Shown: positions 34,996 to 45,086, numbered from the stretch's first letter. The stretch is 53,406 nucleotides of DNA from Lachnospiraceae bacterium (GCA_015056885.1 SVFL01000018.1:1-53406), one strand, 5' to 3'. The notes: generated by a model not told the origin, from the sequence alone. Made by a program: numbers and translations.

Positions 34996-35343
34996 ATGAT
35001 AAGTAGGGGAAAATTTAGTTGGAAGGAAGATTGGGTATTTGTAGTAGGTGGTCTTTTGGTACTGGCACTTTTGCTGCTGGACGGAGCTGTAGAGGCTTCC
35101 TTTGAAGAAAAGATGCTGAATGAGCAGATATTTGACCTGGAGTTATACCTGATCAGTACTATAATTTCTGCATTAGCCAATGGGATTATGGTTGGTCTTA
35201 CGATAGTGGTAGTGGCCTATTTTGTCTTTTTGGTGATGTGTATATGCAGTGGACGAAACGGGAAATGTGCGTGGTTCTTTGCAGGGGTGGACAAGCTGTG
35301 TGCTTTTGCGAAAAGGAAAATTTGTTTATATTTTTTGGGATGA
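34996..35343 (+). CDS. Small two-helix membrane protein
   Basis: I do not recognise this 115-residue protein. It has two hydrophobic helices (about 14-30 and 55-82) separated by an acidic amphipathic stretch 'EASFEEKMLNEQIFDLELYL'. The cysteine-containing basic tail is 'CAWFFAGVDKLCAFAKRKICLYF'. The ATG at 34996 is right behind AGGAGGG (34987-34993), slightly close but clearly the best site. The frame continues upstream without support. It is 53 bases before the HD-GYP gene in the same direction and downstream of a strong promoter, so it could be an accessory of that receptor. Confidence 0.6.
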   Translation: MISRGKFSWKEDWVFVVGGLLVLALLLLDGAVEASFEEKMLNEQIFDLELYLISTIISALANGIMVGLTIVVVAYFVFLVMCICSGRNGKCAWFFAGVDKLCAFAKRKICLYFLG

Positions 35344-35396
35344 AAATGTATACGAAGCACAAGAGATGACAGAGTATGTTTTAGGGGGACAAGACA

Positions 35397-37211
35397 TTGC
35401 ATAAAAGAAGTATGCAGGGTAACAGATACACAGAGAGAATAATCCGATATATTTTTTACATATTATTGAGTGCTACGTTACTGTTTTTTGTTTTGAGTTG
35501 GATACAGATGCCCAGTGAACGAAGAGAAAAAAGGCAATGTGAAGAATTAAGAGACGGATGGTGCCGGATATTGGAAGATGGTAGCAGGGTTGCTGTCGAT
35601 GTGCCCGGTATATGCGAGGTTTCCCGCGGAGAAGAGGTTGTAATTACGACACGGCTTCCGGAGGAGATTACGGATGATGCAGTAATCTGTTTTCGAACTT
35701 CCAAACAGGACATGGATATTTATATTGACGGGCAGAAACGTTTTGAGTATTCTACCGAAAATACCAGGTGGTTTGGCCGAACCAGTGTAAGTGTGTATTT
35801 GTTTGTACCGCTGTCTGCACAGGATTCCGGCAAAGAAATAAAAGTGGCGTTTAGCAGCGATTCTGCGTACGCCGGAGTTGTAAACACTGTGTATTACGGA
35901 ACAGAGTTTGGTATTTGGACCAGGTTGATAAGTGAGAATGCTTTTTTACTGTTTTGTGCAGTGATTATGATGATATTTTCTGTAGTCAGTATTGTAGTCA
36001 GTTTTGTTTTGTATTTATTGTCCGGCAAAAAGTATTATTTGGACTATCTGGGCTGTGCGGTGATGCTCATAGCAGCCTGGTTGCTGTGTCAGTCTCCTAT
36101 AAGACAGTTATATTTTGAGAATGTTTCACTGGCCGGAACAATGGCACATCTTGTATTGTTGTTGCTTGTTTTTCCGATAAGTATTTATGTAAACAGTGTA
36201 CAAAAGTTCCGGTATAGTCGGTTTTATATGACACTTTCCGTTATTGCTCTGTTGAACTGGCTGTTTAGTGTTGTAATGATTATGTCCAGTTATATGTTGG
36301 ATTCGGATGTGCAATATATTAATCTGACAATGTGTGTTGTATTAATGACAGGAATTATTATCACCATTGCAAAAGACTGGAAAAGTGGATTCATTAAAGA
36401 CTATCGGTTGAGTGCGATTGGTATGCTTGGGATGACACTGATGTCAATACTTCAAATTGTAAAGTATGCAGATAAGGAAAGTATTGTGAATGGTGTATTC
36501 CTTTGTATTGGTGTAATTTTTATTATCAGTATGGCAATGGTGGAATCCATCAAAGAATTTATACTCACCAGAAGACAACAGCGGGCTTTACAACGGGAAG
36601 TAAATCGAAAGACTTTGAAAATTGAAAATCTTACCTATCAGGCAATGATGACACTTGCTCAGACAATCGATGCCAAAGATACGTATACAAAGGGACATTC
36701 TACAAGAGTAGCAGAGTATTCCAAAATGATTGCGCAGAAGATGGGTAAGGATGAAGATTATCAGATTGCAATTTACTTTATGGGACTTTTGCATGATATC
36801 GGCAAAATCGGTATCAAGGATGAAATTATCAGTAAGTCTCAGGGTCTCACGGATGAAGAATTTGCAATGATTAAAAGCCATCCGGTTATAGGTTATGATA
36901 TTCTTAAGAATATGACGGAGATTGAAAATATTGAATATGGTGCCAGATGGCATCATGAGAAATATGACGGCACCGGATATCCGGATGGTATCAAAGGAGA
37001 GGAAATTCCGGAATATGCCCGAATTATTGCCATTGCAGATGCCTATGATGCCATGGCATCTAATCGAAGCTATCGAAAAGTGATGCCTCAGGCGAATATA
37101 CGTGAAGAAATTATGAAAGGAAAGGGCAGGCAGTTTGATCCGTTATTGGTGGATATCATGGTGCAGCTGATGGATGAAGATGTGAATTTTGATATGAGGC
37201 AGAAGGATTAA
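35397..37211 (+). CDS. Membrane HD-GYP domain phosphodiesterase receptor
   Basis: This 604-residue signalling protein starts with a helix (about 18-36). An outer beta-rich sensor domain (about 45-165) contains 'FRTSKQDMDIYIDGQKRFEYS', as in 7TM-DISM-type receptors. Seven helices follow (about 180-385), then a short coiled coil. The HD-GYP domain (about 410-600) has intact motifs: 'HDIGKIGIKDEI', 'KSHPVIGYDIL', 'HHEKYDGTGYPDGIKGEEIP' and 'IADAYDAMASNRSYR'. Such domains hydrolyse cyclic di-GMP. The predicted role is to sense an external ligand and lower the second messenger. I accept the TTG start at 35397 because AGGGGGA lies nine bases before it; ATG 35412 has no site. Confidence 0.87.
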   Translation: MHKRSMQGNRYTERIIRYIFYILLSATLLFFVLSWIQMPSERREKRQCEELRDGWCRILEDGSRVAVDVPGICEVSRGEEVVITTRLPEEITDDAVICFRTSKQDMDIYIDGQKRFEYSTENTRWFGRTSVSVYLFVPLSAQDSGKEIKVAFSSDSAYAGVVNTVYYGTEFGIWTRLISENAFLLFCAVIMMIFSVVSIVVSFVLYLLSGKKYYLDYLGCAVMLIAAWLLCQSPIRQLYFENVSLAGTMAHLVLLLLVFPISIYVNSVQKFRYSRFYMTLSVIALLNWLFSVVMIMSSYMLDSDVQYINLTMCVVLMTGIIITIAKDWKSGFIKDYRLSAIGMLGMTLMSILQIVKYADKESIVNGVFLCIGVIFIISMAMVESIKEFILTRRQQRALQREVNRKTLKIENLTYQAMMTLAQTIDAKDTYTKGHSTRVAEYSKMIAQKMGKDEDYQIAIYFMGLLHDIGKIGIKDEIISKSQGLTDEEFAMIKSHPVIGYDILKNMTEIENIEYGARWHHEKYDGTGYPDGIKGEEIPEYARIIAIADAYDAMASNRSYRKVMPQANIREEIMKGKGRQFDPLLVDIMVQLMDEDVNFDMRQKD

Positions 37212-37259
37212 AGAGCACTTGACAAATCAAGGCGTTACAGATTATAGTATTTATATTGA

Positions 37260-37650
37260 TATTCAAAGGCTATGACGAAGAGGAGTACGCATTACCCCTT
37301 GCCAGAGAGAGCGGCTGCAGGTTATCTGCGCTGGAAGGTCGCTTGAAGGAAAGGATGCAGAAGGTAGCTTCTGAGCCGGAACACCCAAAGGTTGCAAGCT
37401 GTGATTTATTATGAAAACATGTGATGAGAGCAGGCAGTTCCCGGTAGGTGTTTCCGATTTGTCCCCGTTAACGGACAGCGCTTTATCCGTATGGCAGCAG
37501 TTGTGTTTAAGATGAATTGTTGGTATGATTGTCTGCATACATTGAAGTCGCACAGAGGCAGGCGTAAGCTTGTGAACAAAGGTGGTACCGCGTAGATATC
37601 GAAAGATTGACGCCCTTTGCAGACGAAAGTCCGCAGAGGGCTTTCTTTAT
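37260..37650 (+). promoter_or_regulatory. T-box riboswitch leader of valS
   Basis: The leader contains the conserved T-box antiterminator sequence AAAGGTGGTACCGCG (37578-37592). Its TGGT bulge would pair with an ACCA tRNA end, as expected for tRNA-Val. Stem I includes an AGTA-type bulge near 37284. A probable specifier codon GTA (Val, 37364-37366) lies in the internal loop AGAAGGTAGCTTCT. The terminator hairpin pairs 37612-37624 with 37629-37641 around a GAAA tetraloop, followed by TTTCTTTAT. Uncharged tRNA-Val binding should allow read-through into valS. Confidence 0.9.
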
Positions 37651-37708
37651 ATCCTGATTCAGCAGCTTTGCTGCGAGTACATCACTCAATTTTGAAAGGA
37701 GAATCCAA

Positions 37709-40369
37709 ATGAGCAAAGAACTTGCTAAAACCTATGACCCTCAGGGTTTGGAAGACCGACTTTATCAAAAGTGGTTAGACAACAAATATTTTCATGCGGA
37801 GGTAGATCACTCTAAGAAACCTTTCACCATCGTGATTCCCCCGCCAAACATCACCGGCCAGCTTCACATGGGACATGCACTGGATAATACCATGCAGGAT
37901 ATCCTCATCCGTTTCAAGCGTATGCAGGGTTATAATGCACTGTGGCAGCCCGGAACAGACCATGCTTCCATTGCAACCGAGGTTAAGATTATCGAGAAGT
38001 TAAAAGAAGAAGGCATTGACAAACGTGACCTCGGACGTGAGAAGTTCTTAGAGCGTGCATGGGAGTGGAAGAAAGAGTACGGCGGACGTATTATTTCCCA
38101 GCTTAAGAAGCTTGGTTCCTCCTGTGACTGGGACAGAGAGCGTTTCACTATGGATGAGGGCTGCAACAAGGCAGTTACGGAAGTATTTGTAAAAATGCAT
38201 GAGAAGGGCTACATCTACAAGGGTGCCCGTATCATCAACTGGTGTCCTGTTTGTAATACATCCATTTCCGATGCAGAGGTAGAGTATCAGGAGCAGGCAG
38301 GTCATTTCTGGCATATCCAGTATCCTCTTTTGAATGAGGATGGTACTGCCAGCACTACTGAGTTTTTGACTTTTGCAACAACTCGTCCCGAAACAATGCT
38401 GGGCGATACTGCTGTGGCAATTCATCCCGATGATGAGCGCTATCAGCACCTGATTGGCAGAAAAGTACTGCTGCCTATCATGAACAGAGAGATTCCCATT
38501 GTTACCGACACCTATGTAGACAGAGAGTTCGGTACCGGTGTTGTTAAGATTACCCCCGGTCACGACCCTAACGACTTCGAGGTAGGTAAGCGCCATAATC
38601 TGCCCATCATCAATGTGATGAATGACGATGCTACCATCAATGAAAAGGGTGGCAAGTTTGCAGGTATGGACCGCTACGAGGCCAGAAAAGCAATCGTTTC
38701 TGAGCTGGAGTCCATGGGACTTTTGGTAAAAATTGAAGACCATATTCACAATGTAGGTACTCATGACCGTTGTAAGACTACCATTGAGCCCCTTGTGAAA
38801 GAGCAATGGTTTGTAAAGATGGATGAGCTGATTAAGCCTGCTGTAGAGGCTGTTAAAAACGGTGACATCCAGCTGATTCCTGAGCGTATGGAGAAAACCT
38901 ACTACAACTGGACCGATAATATCCGTGACTGGTGTATCAGCCGTCAGCTTTGGTGGGGACATAGAATCCCTGCATACTACTGTGATAAGTGTGGTGAGGT
39001 AGTGGTTGCCAAAGAGACACCCGGGGTATGTCCTAAGTGTGGATGCGATCATTTCGCTCAGGACCCTGATACTTTGGATACATGGTTCTCCTCTGCGCTG
39101 TGGCCTTTCGAGACTTTGGGATGGCCTGAGATGACCGAGGATCTTAAGTATTTCTATCCTACAGACGTACTGGTTACCGGTTATGACATCATTTTCTTCT
39201 GGGTTATCCGTATGATTTTCTCCGGATTTGAGCAGATGGGTGAGAAACCTTTCAAAACCGTATTGTTCCATGGTCTGGTTCGTGACAGCCAGGGACGTAA
39301 GATGTCCAAGTCTTTGGGTAACGGTATTGATCCTTTGGAGATTATCGACCAGTACGGTGCAGATGCATTGAGACTGACCTTGATTACCGGTAATGCACCC
39401 GGAAATGACATGCGTTTCTACTATGAGAGAGTGGAAAATTCCAGAAACTTTGCAAATAAAGTATGGAATGCATCACGTTTCATCATGATGAATATGGATG
39501 GCAAGGAAGTTACCGAGCCTGCTGCAAATGACCTTGAGCCCGTAGATAAGTGGATTCTTTCCAAGTTGAATACTTTGGCAAAAGATGTTACCGACAATAT
39601 GGAGAATTTCGAGCTGGGTATTGCAGTTCAGAAGGTGTATGACTTCATTTGGGATGAGTTCTGTGACTGGTACATTGAGATGGTAAAACCCCGTCTTTAT
39701 AATACCGATGATGCAGCGAGCCAGAATGCAGCCCTTTGGACTTTGAAGAATGTTCTGATTGATGCATTAAAGCTTCTTCATCCCTATATGCCTTTCATTA
39801 CGGAGGAAATTTTCTGTACCTTACAGAATGAGGAAGAGTCCATTATGATTAGCGCATGGCCTGTATATACCGAGGAGCGCAATTTCTCCAAGGAGGAGAA
39901 GGATATCGAGACCATCAAGGGTGCGGTTCGTGGTATCCGTAATATCCGTAGTGAGATGAATGTAGCACCTTCCCGTAAGGCAGGCGTTTATGTAGTCAGT
40001 GAGGATGATGCAATCCTGAATACCTTCACCGAAGGTAAGCTCTTCTTTGCAGCTTTGGCTTATGCAAGCGATGTTATCATGCAGAAGGACAAGACCGGCA
40101 TTGCTCAGGATGCAGTATCCGTGGTAATCCCCGGTGCAACTCTCTACATTCCTTTTGCAGAGTTGGTTGATATTGCACAGGAAATCGAGCGTCTTGAGAA
40201 AGAGAAGAAGCGTCTTGAGGGCGAGCTTGCCCGTGTAAACGGCATGCTTTCCAACGAGAGATTCATCTCCAAGGCTCCTGAAGCTAAGATTGCTGAAGAG
40301 AAGGAAAAGCTTGAGAAATACACTCTGATGATGGCTCAAGTAACTGAGAGATTAGAACAGTTGAAATAA
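37709..40369 (+). CDS. valS: Valine--tRNA ligase
   Basis: This 886-residue class I synthetase charges tRNA-Val. Its signature motifs are '[15 protein letters not shown]' (HIGH-type motif, near residue 50) and 'KMSKSLGNG' (KMSKS loop, near 531). Between them are the CP1 editing domain ('[17 protein letters not shown]', about 225-241) and a zinc-ribbon-like insert ('YYCDKCGE...CPKCGCD', about 425-450). The anticodon-binding helical bundle ('[14 protein letters not shown]') follows, and the C-terminal coiled coil ('[19 protein letters not shown]') is complete. The length is normal. Control is by the T-box leader directly upstream, and the gene ends in a terminator. The ATG follows GAAAGGAGA. Confidence 0.98.
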   Translation: MSKELAKTYDPQGLEDRLYQKWLDNKYFHAEVDHSKKPFTIVIPPPNITGQLHMGHALDNTMQDILIRFKRMQGYNALWQPGTDHASIATEVKIIEKLKEEGIDKRDLGREKFLERAWEWKKEYGGRIISQLKKLGSSCDWDRERFTMDEGCNKAVTEVFVKMHEKGYIYKGARIINWCPVCNTSISDAEVEYQEQAGHFWHIQYPLLNEDGTASTTEFLTFATTRPETMLGDTAVAIHPDDERYQHLIGRKVLLPIMNREIPIVTDTYVDREFGTGVVKITPGHDPNDFEVGKRHNLPIINVMNDDATINEKGGKFAGMDRYEARKAIVSELESMGLLVKIEDHIHNVGTHDRCKTTIEPLVKEQWFVKMDELIKPAVEAVKNGDIQLIPERMEKTYYNWTDNIRDWCISRQLWWGHRIPAYYCDKCGEVVVAKETPGVCPKCGCDHFAQDPDTLDTWFSSALWPFETLGWPEMTEDLKYFYPTDVLVTGYDIIFFWVIRMIFSGFEQMGEKPFKTVLFHGLVRDSQGRKMSKSLGNGIDPLEIIDQYGADALRLTLITGNAPGNDMRFYYERVENSRNFANKVWNASRFIMMNMDGKEVTEPAANDLEPVDKWILSKLNTLAKDVTDNMENFELGIAVQKVYDFIWDEFCDWYIEMVKPRLYNTDDAASQNAALWTLKNVLIDALKLLHPYMPFITEEIFCTLQNEEESIMISAWPVYTEERNFSKEEKDIETIKGAVRGIRNIRSEMNVAPSRKAGVYVVSEDDAILNTFTEGKLFFAALAYASDVIMQKDKTGIAQDAVSVVIPGATLYIPFAELVDIAQEIERLEKEKKRLEGELARVNGMLSNERFISKAPEAKIAEEKEKLEKYTLMMAQVTERLEQLK

Positions 40370-40382
40370 GATTTATAAAGAA

Positions 40383-40432
40383 CTCTGTAGCTGCAGGTTG
40401 TTTTGGGACCTACGGTTACAGAGCTTTTTTTG
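40383..40432 (+). terminator. Rho-independent terminator after valS
   Basis: CTCTGTAGCTGCAGGT (40383-40398) pairs, with two G-T pairs and one mismatch, with ACCTACGGTTACAGAG (40408-40423), followed by CTTTTTTTG. Confidence 0.9.
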
Positions 40433-40502
40433 TTTCATAGGGAAATCTGTGGTAATATATGAAAAAGGTTGAAAATAATTCCGGATTTGTAGAAATATTG
40501 AA

Positions 40503-40919
40503 ATGATAAATGATTTAGCGAAAGCAAAAAATATATTAAATTCAGGCAATTACACTTGTGTGCTATCTCGACATGATAGTATATATACTTCCGCGGAGCG
40601 TAGTGTAAAGCCGCTTGTCGTGTGGCTTGAGTGTGAGGAAAACTTCAAAGACTTTTGCGCCGCCGACAAGGTAGTAGGTAAAGCAACAGCATTCCTCTAC
40701 GTTTTGTTAGGTGTCAAATCTGTATATGCGCATGTCATCAGCAAGTCTGCTATGCAGGTTTTGATAGAGAATCACATTGCGACGGAATACGGCGAACTTG
40801 TAGAAAATATAATCAATAGGCAGGGCGATGGTATCTGTCCGTTTGAAGCCGCCGTGCTTGACGTTACGGAGCCTGTGACCGCCTACAAAACCATACGAAG
40901 AAAAATGAGTGAAATGTAA
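40503..40919 (+). CDS. DUF1893 domain-containing protein (deaminase-fold)
   Basis: This 138-residue protein matches DUF1893, a family related to the cytidine-deaminase fold (TM1506-like). Visible parts are 'LNSGNYTCVLSRHDSIYTSAERSVKPLV' (the strands before the active site), 'AADKVVGKATAFLYVLLGVKSVYAHVISKSA' (where deaminases carry their first zinc motif), and 'GDGICPFEAAVLDV' (replacing the usual PCxxC). The classical HxE/PCxxC zinc ligands are not all present, so catalysis is uncertain. It is a short stand-alone gene after valS with no close partner. The ATG at 40503 has only a weak upstream site. Confidence 0.8.
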   Translation: MINDLAKAKNILNSGNYTCVLSRHDSIYTSAERSVKPLVVWLECEENFKDFCAADKVVGKATAFLYVLLGVKSVYAHVISKSAMQVLIENHIATEYGELVENIINRQGDGICPFEAAVLDVTEPVTAYKTIRRKMSEM

Positions 40920-40998
40920 AGAATTGCTTTGTACGATGAGCAGTGCTATAATATACCTACCGACAAAAACAGTATGTGTCATGCAGTAAGGAGTAATA

Positions 40999-41808
40999 AT
41001 GACACGTCGCAAATTTCAGGAGTTGAATTTATCCAACGCGTATCTTTTTGCAGCAACTATGGAGGACGAAGGAACCTGTAGAATCACATTGGAAATGCTT
41101 TTAGAGAGAAAGATAGAAAAAGTAGTTGTTCATGTAGAACATTCCATGCTATACAGTCAGGATTACCGAAGTATCCGTCTGGATGTGTATGCAAGTGACG
41201 AGACAGGAAGTATATACAACATGGAGATGCAGAGTGAGAATGAGGGGAATCTTCCAAAACGTAGTCGTTATCATCAGGCAGAAATGGATGTGCTTAGTTT
41301 AAAACCCGGTGATGATTTTAATGCATTAGGTCCCAACTATGTTATATTTATCTGTTGCTTTGATCCTTTTGGCAAGGGCCTTTATCGGTATACTTTTACC
41401 AATAAATGTATGGAGACAGGAGATGAGTTGGGGGATGAAACCACTAAAATTTTCCTGAGTACAAAAGGGCAAAATCCGGAAGATGTTCCAGCGGTTTTGG
41501 TGCGTTTCCTTAAGTATTTGGAAAACAGTACCGATGAGTGTGTCGGTGAGCAGGATGATGCAGTAAGAAAAATTCACTCCAGAGTAGTAACCATCAAACA
41601 GGATCGGTCATGGGAGAGTCGATATATGAAGTTTGAAGAATTGATGCAAAAAGAATATCAAAATGGCATCCAACAAGGTATCCAACAGGCTGAGACTCGT
41701 ATGCAGAGACTGATTCAATGTATGCAGGAAGCCGGTGAGCAGGAGCTTTTGGCGCGACTTTCGGAGGCGGATTTTCTGGAGGCAATGTATCGGAAGTATA
41801 ATGTTTAA
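40999..41808 (+). CDS. Rpn family recombination-promoting nuclease / PD-(D/E)XK transposase-like protein
   Basis: This 269-residue protein is of the Rpn/PD-(D/E)XK-transposase family, common as scattered copies in Lachnospiraceae genomes. The N-terminal nuclease core has 'NAYLFAATMEDEGTCRITLEMLLERKI', then the active-site pair in 'SIRLDVYASDETGSIYNMEMQ' (aspartate, then ExQ). Then comes 'RSRYHQAEMDVLSLKPGDDF', and 'YVIFICCFDPFGKGLYRYTF' after it. The C-terminus is a helical tail with 'QKEYQNGIQQGIQQ', a typical repeat of this family. Members cut DNA and promote recombination; some spread as selfish elements. I see no terminal repeats around it. The start follows AAGGAG. Confidence 0.88.
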   Translation: MTRRKFQELNLSNAYLFAATMEDEGTCRITLEMLLERKIEKVVVHVEHSMLYSQDYRSIRLDVYASDETGSIYNMEMQSENEGNLPKRSRYHQAEMDVLSLKPGDDFNALGPNYVIFICCFDPFGKGLYRYTFTNKCMETGDELGDETTKIFLSTKGQNPEDVPAVLVRFLKYLENSTDECVGEQDDAVRKIHSRVVTIKQDRSWESRYMKFEELMQKEYQNGIQQGIQQAETRMQRLIQCMQEAGEQELLARLSEADFLEAMYRKYNV

Positions 41809-42046
41809 TTTAAAGTAATGAATGGATTATTTTCTTTGACATTCTGTAGTATCTAAGAATCCTAATTTAGGATATCTGTTTTTCTTGAGAATATAAGTAG
41901 CCTATCAATGACTTGTATTCTTGGTCGCTAATTAACCCATCACAATGAGCTGACACAGACTGTTTTTGTCCGTAATAGATTCTTTTTTAAAATATTTGAC
42001 AAACCCTCTTGGATAGTGATACGCTTTAGCAGGTGCATGGTGCTGT
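41809..42046. other. Intergenic stretch before folC
   Basis: This 238-base gap is AT-rich. It contains a small dyad, CCTAATTTAGG (41861-41871), and TTGACA near 41837, but no -10 box at the right distance. I see no gene or convincing terminator. Confidence 0.4.
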
Positions 42047-43432
42047 ATGGTTATAGTAGGTACAAAGTACACAATTGCTGTGAATGGGGAAGTAACATTG
42101 GAAAAGCAAAGCATTCAAACCTTTGACGAGGCGGTTCGCTATCTTTATGATATGCCTCGATTTACTAAAAAAAATACTCCGGAGAATACTAAAGCGCACT
42201 TAAATTTGCTTGGTTCTTTGGACAAACAAATTCCATTTATTATACATGTAGCAGGTACAAACGGAAAAGGTTCCGTCTGTGCCTATTTGCGTTATATTCT
42301 GGAGGAGACGGGGGCGAAGGTTGCGACCTTCACATCGCCTCATCTGGTAGATATCAGAGAGCGCTTTTGCATTAATGGTCAGATGATGAGCAGAGAAGAC
42401 TTTCTGCGTATTTTCTTACAGGTATACGAAAGTCTTGATTGGGAGGCACTTGCACAGGATGAGGGATACCATCCTACTTTTTTTGAGTATTTATTTTTTA
42501 TGGGCATGTTATGGTTTGCAGAAGAAAAGCCGGATTACTGTATTTTGGAGACGGGACTTGGCGGAAGACTGGATGCCACCAACTGTGTTTCTCATAAGGA
42601 ACTTACAATTATTACCCGCATTGGTTTGGACCATGTGGAATATCTTGGGGATACTTTGGAAGCGATTGCCGCAGAGAAGGCCGGCATTATGTGTCAGGGT
42701 GTTCCTCTGATTTGCTGTGGTGAAGTTGAGGAGGCTTTGACGATATTTGAAAAACATGGCAAAAATTTGCAGATTCAAGTGATTAGCGTGTCGAATAAGG
42801 ACTACGCTTTACTTAAATTTAATAATAAAACCATTGATTTTTCCTTGCAGACTAGGTATTATGGTTATATTGGAATTACTTTGCACACATTGGCCCGTTA
42901 TCAGATGGAAAATGCATCTATTGCAGTGCGGGCAGCGGAGCAGATATGTGGTCCTGATGGTTTGAGTGCAGAACAGATTCAGGAAGGACTTAAGAAGGCC
43001 TTTTGGCCCGGACGAATGGAGGAGGTTCTGCCGGAAGTTTTTGTGGACGGAGCTCATAATGGAGACGGTATTCGTGCTTTTCTGGAGACGGTAAGCGGCG
43101 ATGGTTGTGAAATACTTGGTCGCAAGAGGATTCTGTTATTCAGTGTGGTGCAGGATAAGGACTATGAATTTATGATAAATCAGGTGCTGGATGCAGCACT
43201 GTTTGAACGGATATATGTGGCGCATATGGAGACATCCAGAGCTACCGGGCTCGAACAGCTTAAAGTATTATGGTGTGCCCGGGACAATCATCCGCAAATT
43301 TATTTTGATGAAAATGTGCAGGGAGCTCTAAGAAGGGCTCTTTCTGACCGGACAGATGAACGGATATATATTGCCGGCAGTCTGTATCTGGTCGGTGAGA
43401 TAAAGGAGTTTTTGAGCAATGATCAATTTTGA
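42047..43432 (+). CDS. folC: Bifunctional folylpolyglutamate/dihydrofolate synthase (FolC)
   Basis: This protein of up to 461 residues belongs to the Mur-ligase-like FolC family, which adds glutamates to folates using ATP. Key parts are the P-loop 'HVAGTNGKGSVCAYL', 'TFTSPHLVDIRERFCINGQ', 'LETGLGGRLDATN', 'TRIGLDHVEYLGDTLEAIAAEKAGI', and in the second domain 'PGRMEEVLPEVFVDGAHNGDGIRAF'. The ATG at 42047 has a poor site; a TTG at 42098 behind GGGGAAG gives a product starting 'EKQSIQTFDEAV' that fits the family better, so the first 17 residues are doubtful. Its last codons overlap the start of the next small gene. Confidence 0.93.
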   Translation: MVIVGTKYTIAVNGEVTLEKQSIQTFDEAVRYLYDMPRFTKKNTPENTKAHLNLLGSLDKQIPFIIHVAGTNGKGSVCAYLRYILEETGAKVATFTSPHLVDIRERFCINGQMMSREDFLRIFLQVYESLDWEALAQDEGYHPTFFEYLFFMGMLWFAEEKPDYCILETGLGGRLDATNCVSHKELTIITRIGLDHVEYLGDTLEAIAAEKAGIMCQGVPLICCGEVEEALTIFEKHGKNLQIQVISVSNKDYALLKFNNKTIDFSLQTRYYGYIGITLHTLARYQMENASIAVRAAEQICGPDGLSAEQIQEGLKKAFWPGRMEEVLPEVFVDGAHNGDGIRAFLETVSGDGCEILGRKRILLFSVVQDKDYEFMINQVLDAALFERIYVAHMETSRATGLEQLKVLWCARDNHPQIYFDENVQGALRRALSDRTDERIYIAGSLYLVGEIKEFLSNDQF

Positions 43433-43568
43433 GGAAGAACTGAAGAAATTCCATCCCAGCCTTGAGGTGGAGGATGCTGAGGAAGCAATTTATAATCAGG
43501 ATTTGACAGATATGGCGGATTTACTTGTGAAGATGATTCAGGAATCCGGAGAGAAAGAAAACGTATAA
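43419..43568 (+). CDS. Small acidic protein overlapping folC
   Basis: This 49-codon frame starts with the ATG at 43419, inside the last codons of folC, and ends at TAA 43566-43568, fifteen bases before the zinc-ribbon gene. The product (starting MINFEEELKKFHPSLEVEDA) is acidic and helical throughout, without a membrane segment or cysteines. AAGGAG lies 11 bases before the ATG. The tight fit between two genes and the regular amphipathic pattern make it a likely real gene. I cannot assign a function; it may be a coupling peptide or a small partner of the next protein. Confidence 0.65.
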   Translation: MINFEEELKKFHPSLEVEDAEEAIYNQDLTDMADLLVKMIQESGEKENV

Positions 43569-43582
43569 CGGAGGCAGGGACC

Positions 43583-45001
43583 ATGTTTTGTTATCAATGC
43601 GGCGCAAAGCTGTCAGAACAGCATGATTTTTGTACCGCCTGCGGTGTGGACGTTTATCTCTACAAGAAAATCATGTGTGTGTCCAATCGGTTTTATAATG
43701 AAGGTCTGGAAAAGGCTTCTGTTCGGGATTTGAGCGGAGCAATTGTAAGCCTGCGCCAGAGTCTTAAGTTTAATAAAAATAATATCGAAGCCAGAAATCT
43801 TTTGGGACTGGTTTATTTTGAGACAGGTGAAGTGGTTGCTGCCATGAGTGAATGGGTTATCAGTAAGAACCTTCGTCCTGAGAAAAATATTGCTGATGAC
43901 TATATCGAGATGTTGCAGTCTAACGCTACCCGTCTGGACTCCATCAATCAGACTATCAAGAAATACAATCAGGCTTACACTTATTGTATACAGGAGAGCA
44001 AGGATTTGGCTATCATTCAGCTGAAAAAGGTGCTTTCCTTAAATCCCAGATTTGTGCGTGCCCATCAGCTGCTGGCACTTCTGTATATGGACAGTGAGCA
44101 GTGGGAAAAGGCTCAACGGGAATTGAAAAAGTGTATGGCAATTGACCGCAACAATACTCAGACACTGCGCTATATGAATGAAGTGGAGCGCATGCTTCAG
44201 CCCGATGAAAATGACAAGCAGTTTGGCAAGCGGAAGAAGGATGAGGCGGTACGCTATCAGAGTGATAATGAAATTATCATTCAACCCATGAGTGTGAAGG
44301 AGACAAAGCGAGGTACAGCCTCTACTTTGTTGAATATCGGCCTGGGATTACTTATTGGTGTGACGGCATGTTATTTTTTGGTAGTTCCTACTGCAGTGAA
44401 TAAGGCTAAGGCAGATGCCAGAAAAGATGTCACGGAGATAGGGAATCAATTGGATGCCAAGACCCTGACCATTCAGGAGTTGGAGAAACAGGTGAAAGAC
44501 CTGGAAGCTGAGAATTTAAACCTCACAAACGAGCTTGAGGGTTATGTGGGTGAGGATGGTACCATGCAGACTATCGATAATTTGTTGCAGGCAGCTAATA
44601 TATACCTTACGACCCAGGATTTGCAGGAGACTGCTGTGAATTTGGAAGCGATTGCAGCCAATGTCAGAATAGAAGATACGTCAGATGCATTTAAGAATCT
44701 TTATAATACATTGCTGACTACAATTGGTCCGTCCCTTGCAGTGACTTACTATAATGACGGACTTGCAGCATACCGCAGCGAAGATTTTGCAACGGCAGTT
44801 GAACTTCTGAATAAGGCGGTGTATTATGATGCTGCTAATGTTGAGTCTTTATATTATCTGGCGCGTGCATACCACAGAAGTGATGATAAGGAAAATGCTC
44901 TTTCCGGCTACACCAAGGTAGTTGAACTGTTCCCCGGCACCCAAAATGCCACCAACGCCCAGCGCTATATCGATGAGCTTAACCAGTCTGTAGCAGACTG
45001 A
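43583..45001 (+). CDS. Zinc-ribbon and TPR-repeat membrane protein
   Basis: This 472-residue protein begins with a four-cysteine zinc ribbon ('CYQCGAKLSEQHDFCTACG', residues 3-21). Tetratricopeptide repeats follow (about 35-215: 'LSGAIVSLRQSLKFNKNNIEARNLLGLVYFETGEV' and later copies). A single helix (about 252-272) leads to a coiled coil (about 285-325, 'DAKTLTIQELEKQVKDLEAENLNL'), then more TPR units to the end ('FATAVELLNKAVYYDAANVESLYYLARAYHRSDDK'). The two TPR sets lie on opposite sides of the membrane, so it could bridge cytoplasmic and surface complexes. The partner is unknown. A terminator follows. Confidence 0.8.
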   Translation: MFCYQCGAKLSEQHDFCTACGVDVYLYKKIMCVSNRFYNEGLEKASVRDLSGAIVSLRQSLKFNKNNIEARNLLGLVYFETGEVVAAMSEWVISKNLRPEKNIADDYIEMLQSNATRLDSINQTIKKYNQAYTYCIQESKDLAIIQLKKVLSLNPRFVRAHQLLALLYMDSEQWEKAQRELKKCMAIDRNNTQTLRYMNEVERMLQPDENDKQFGKRKKDEAVRYQSDNEIIIQPMSVKETKRGTASTLLNIGLGLLIGVTACYFLVVPTAVNKAKADARKDVTEIGNQLDAKTLTIQELEKQVKDLEAENLNLTNELEGYVGEDGTMQTIDNLLQAANIYLTTQDLQETAVNLEAIAANVRIEDTSDAFKNLYNTLLTTIGPSLAVTYYNDGLAAYRSEDFATAVELLNKAVYYDAANVESLYYLARAYHRSDDKENALSGYTKVVELFPGTQNATNAQRYIDELNQSVAD

Positions 45002-45047
45002 CAACATAAGCCCAACCAAAGATGAATTGCATAATATACCAAAGACA

Positions 45048-45086
45048 AGAACCTGAAAACATAGATTTATGTTTCGGGTTCTTTTA
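45048..45086 (+). terminator. Rho-independent terminator
   Basis: AGAACCTGAAAACATA (from about 45049) pairs with TGTTTCGGGTTCT (ending 45082), followed by TTTACTTT. It ends the folC/TPR unit. Confidence 0.8.

Noticed and set aside
38048..39271. A 407-codon minus-strand frame
   Set aside because: It lies entirely inside valS, whose plus-strand protein is complete with all motifs. The minus product has no recognisable domain and is a shadow of codon bias.
40999..41808. Insertion sequence around the Rpn-type nuclease
   Set aside because: No terminal inverted repeats or target duplications were visible beside the gene, so I annotate only the coding sequence.
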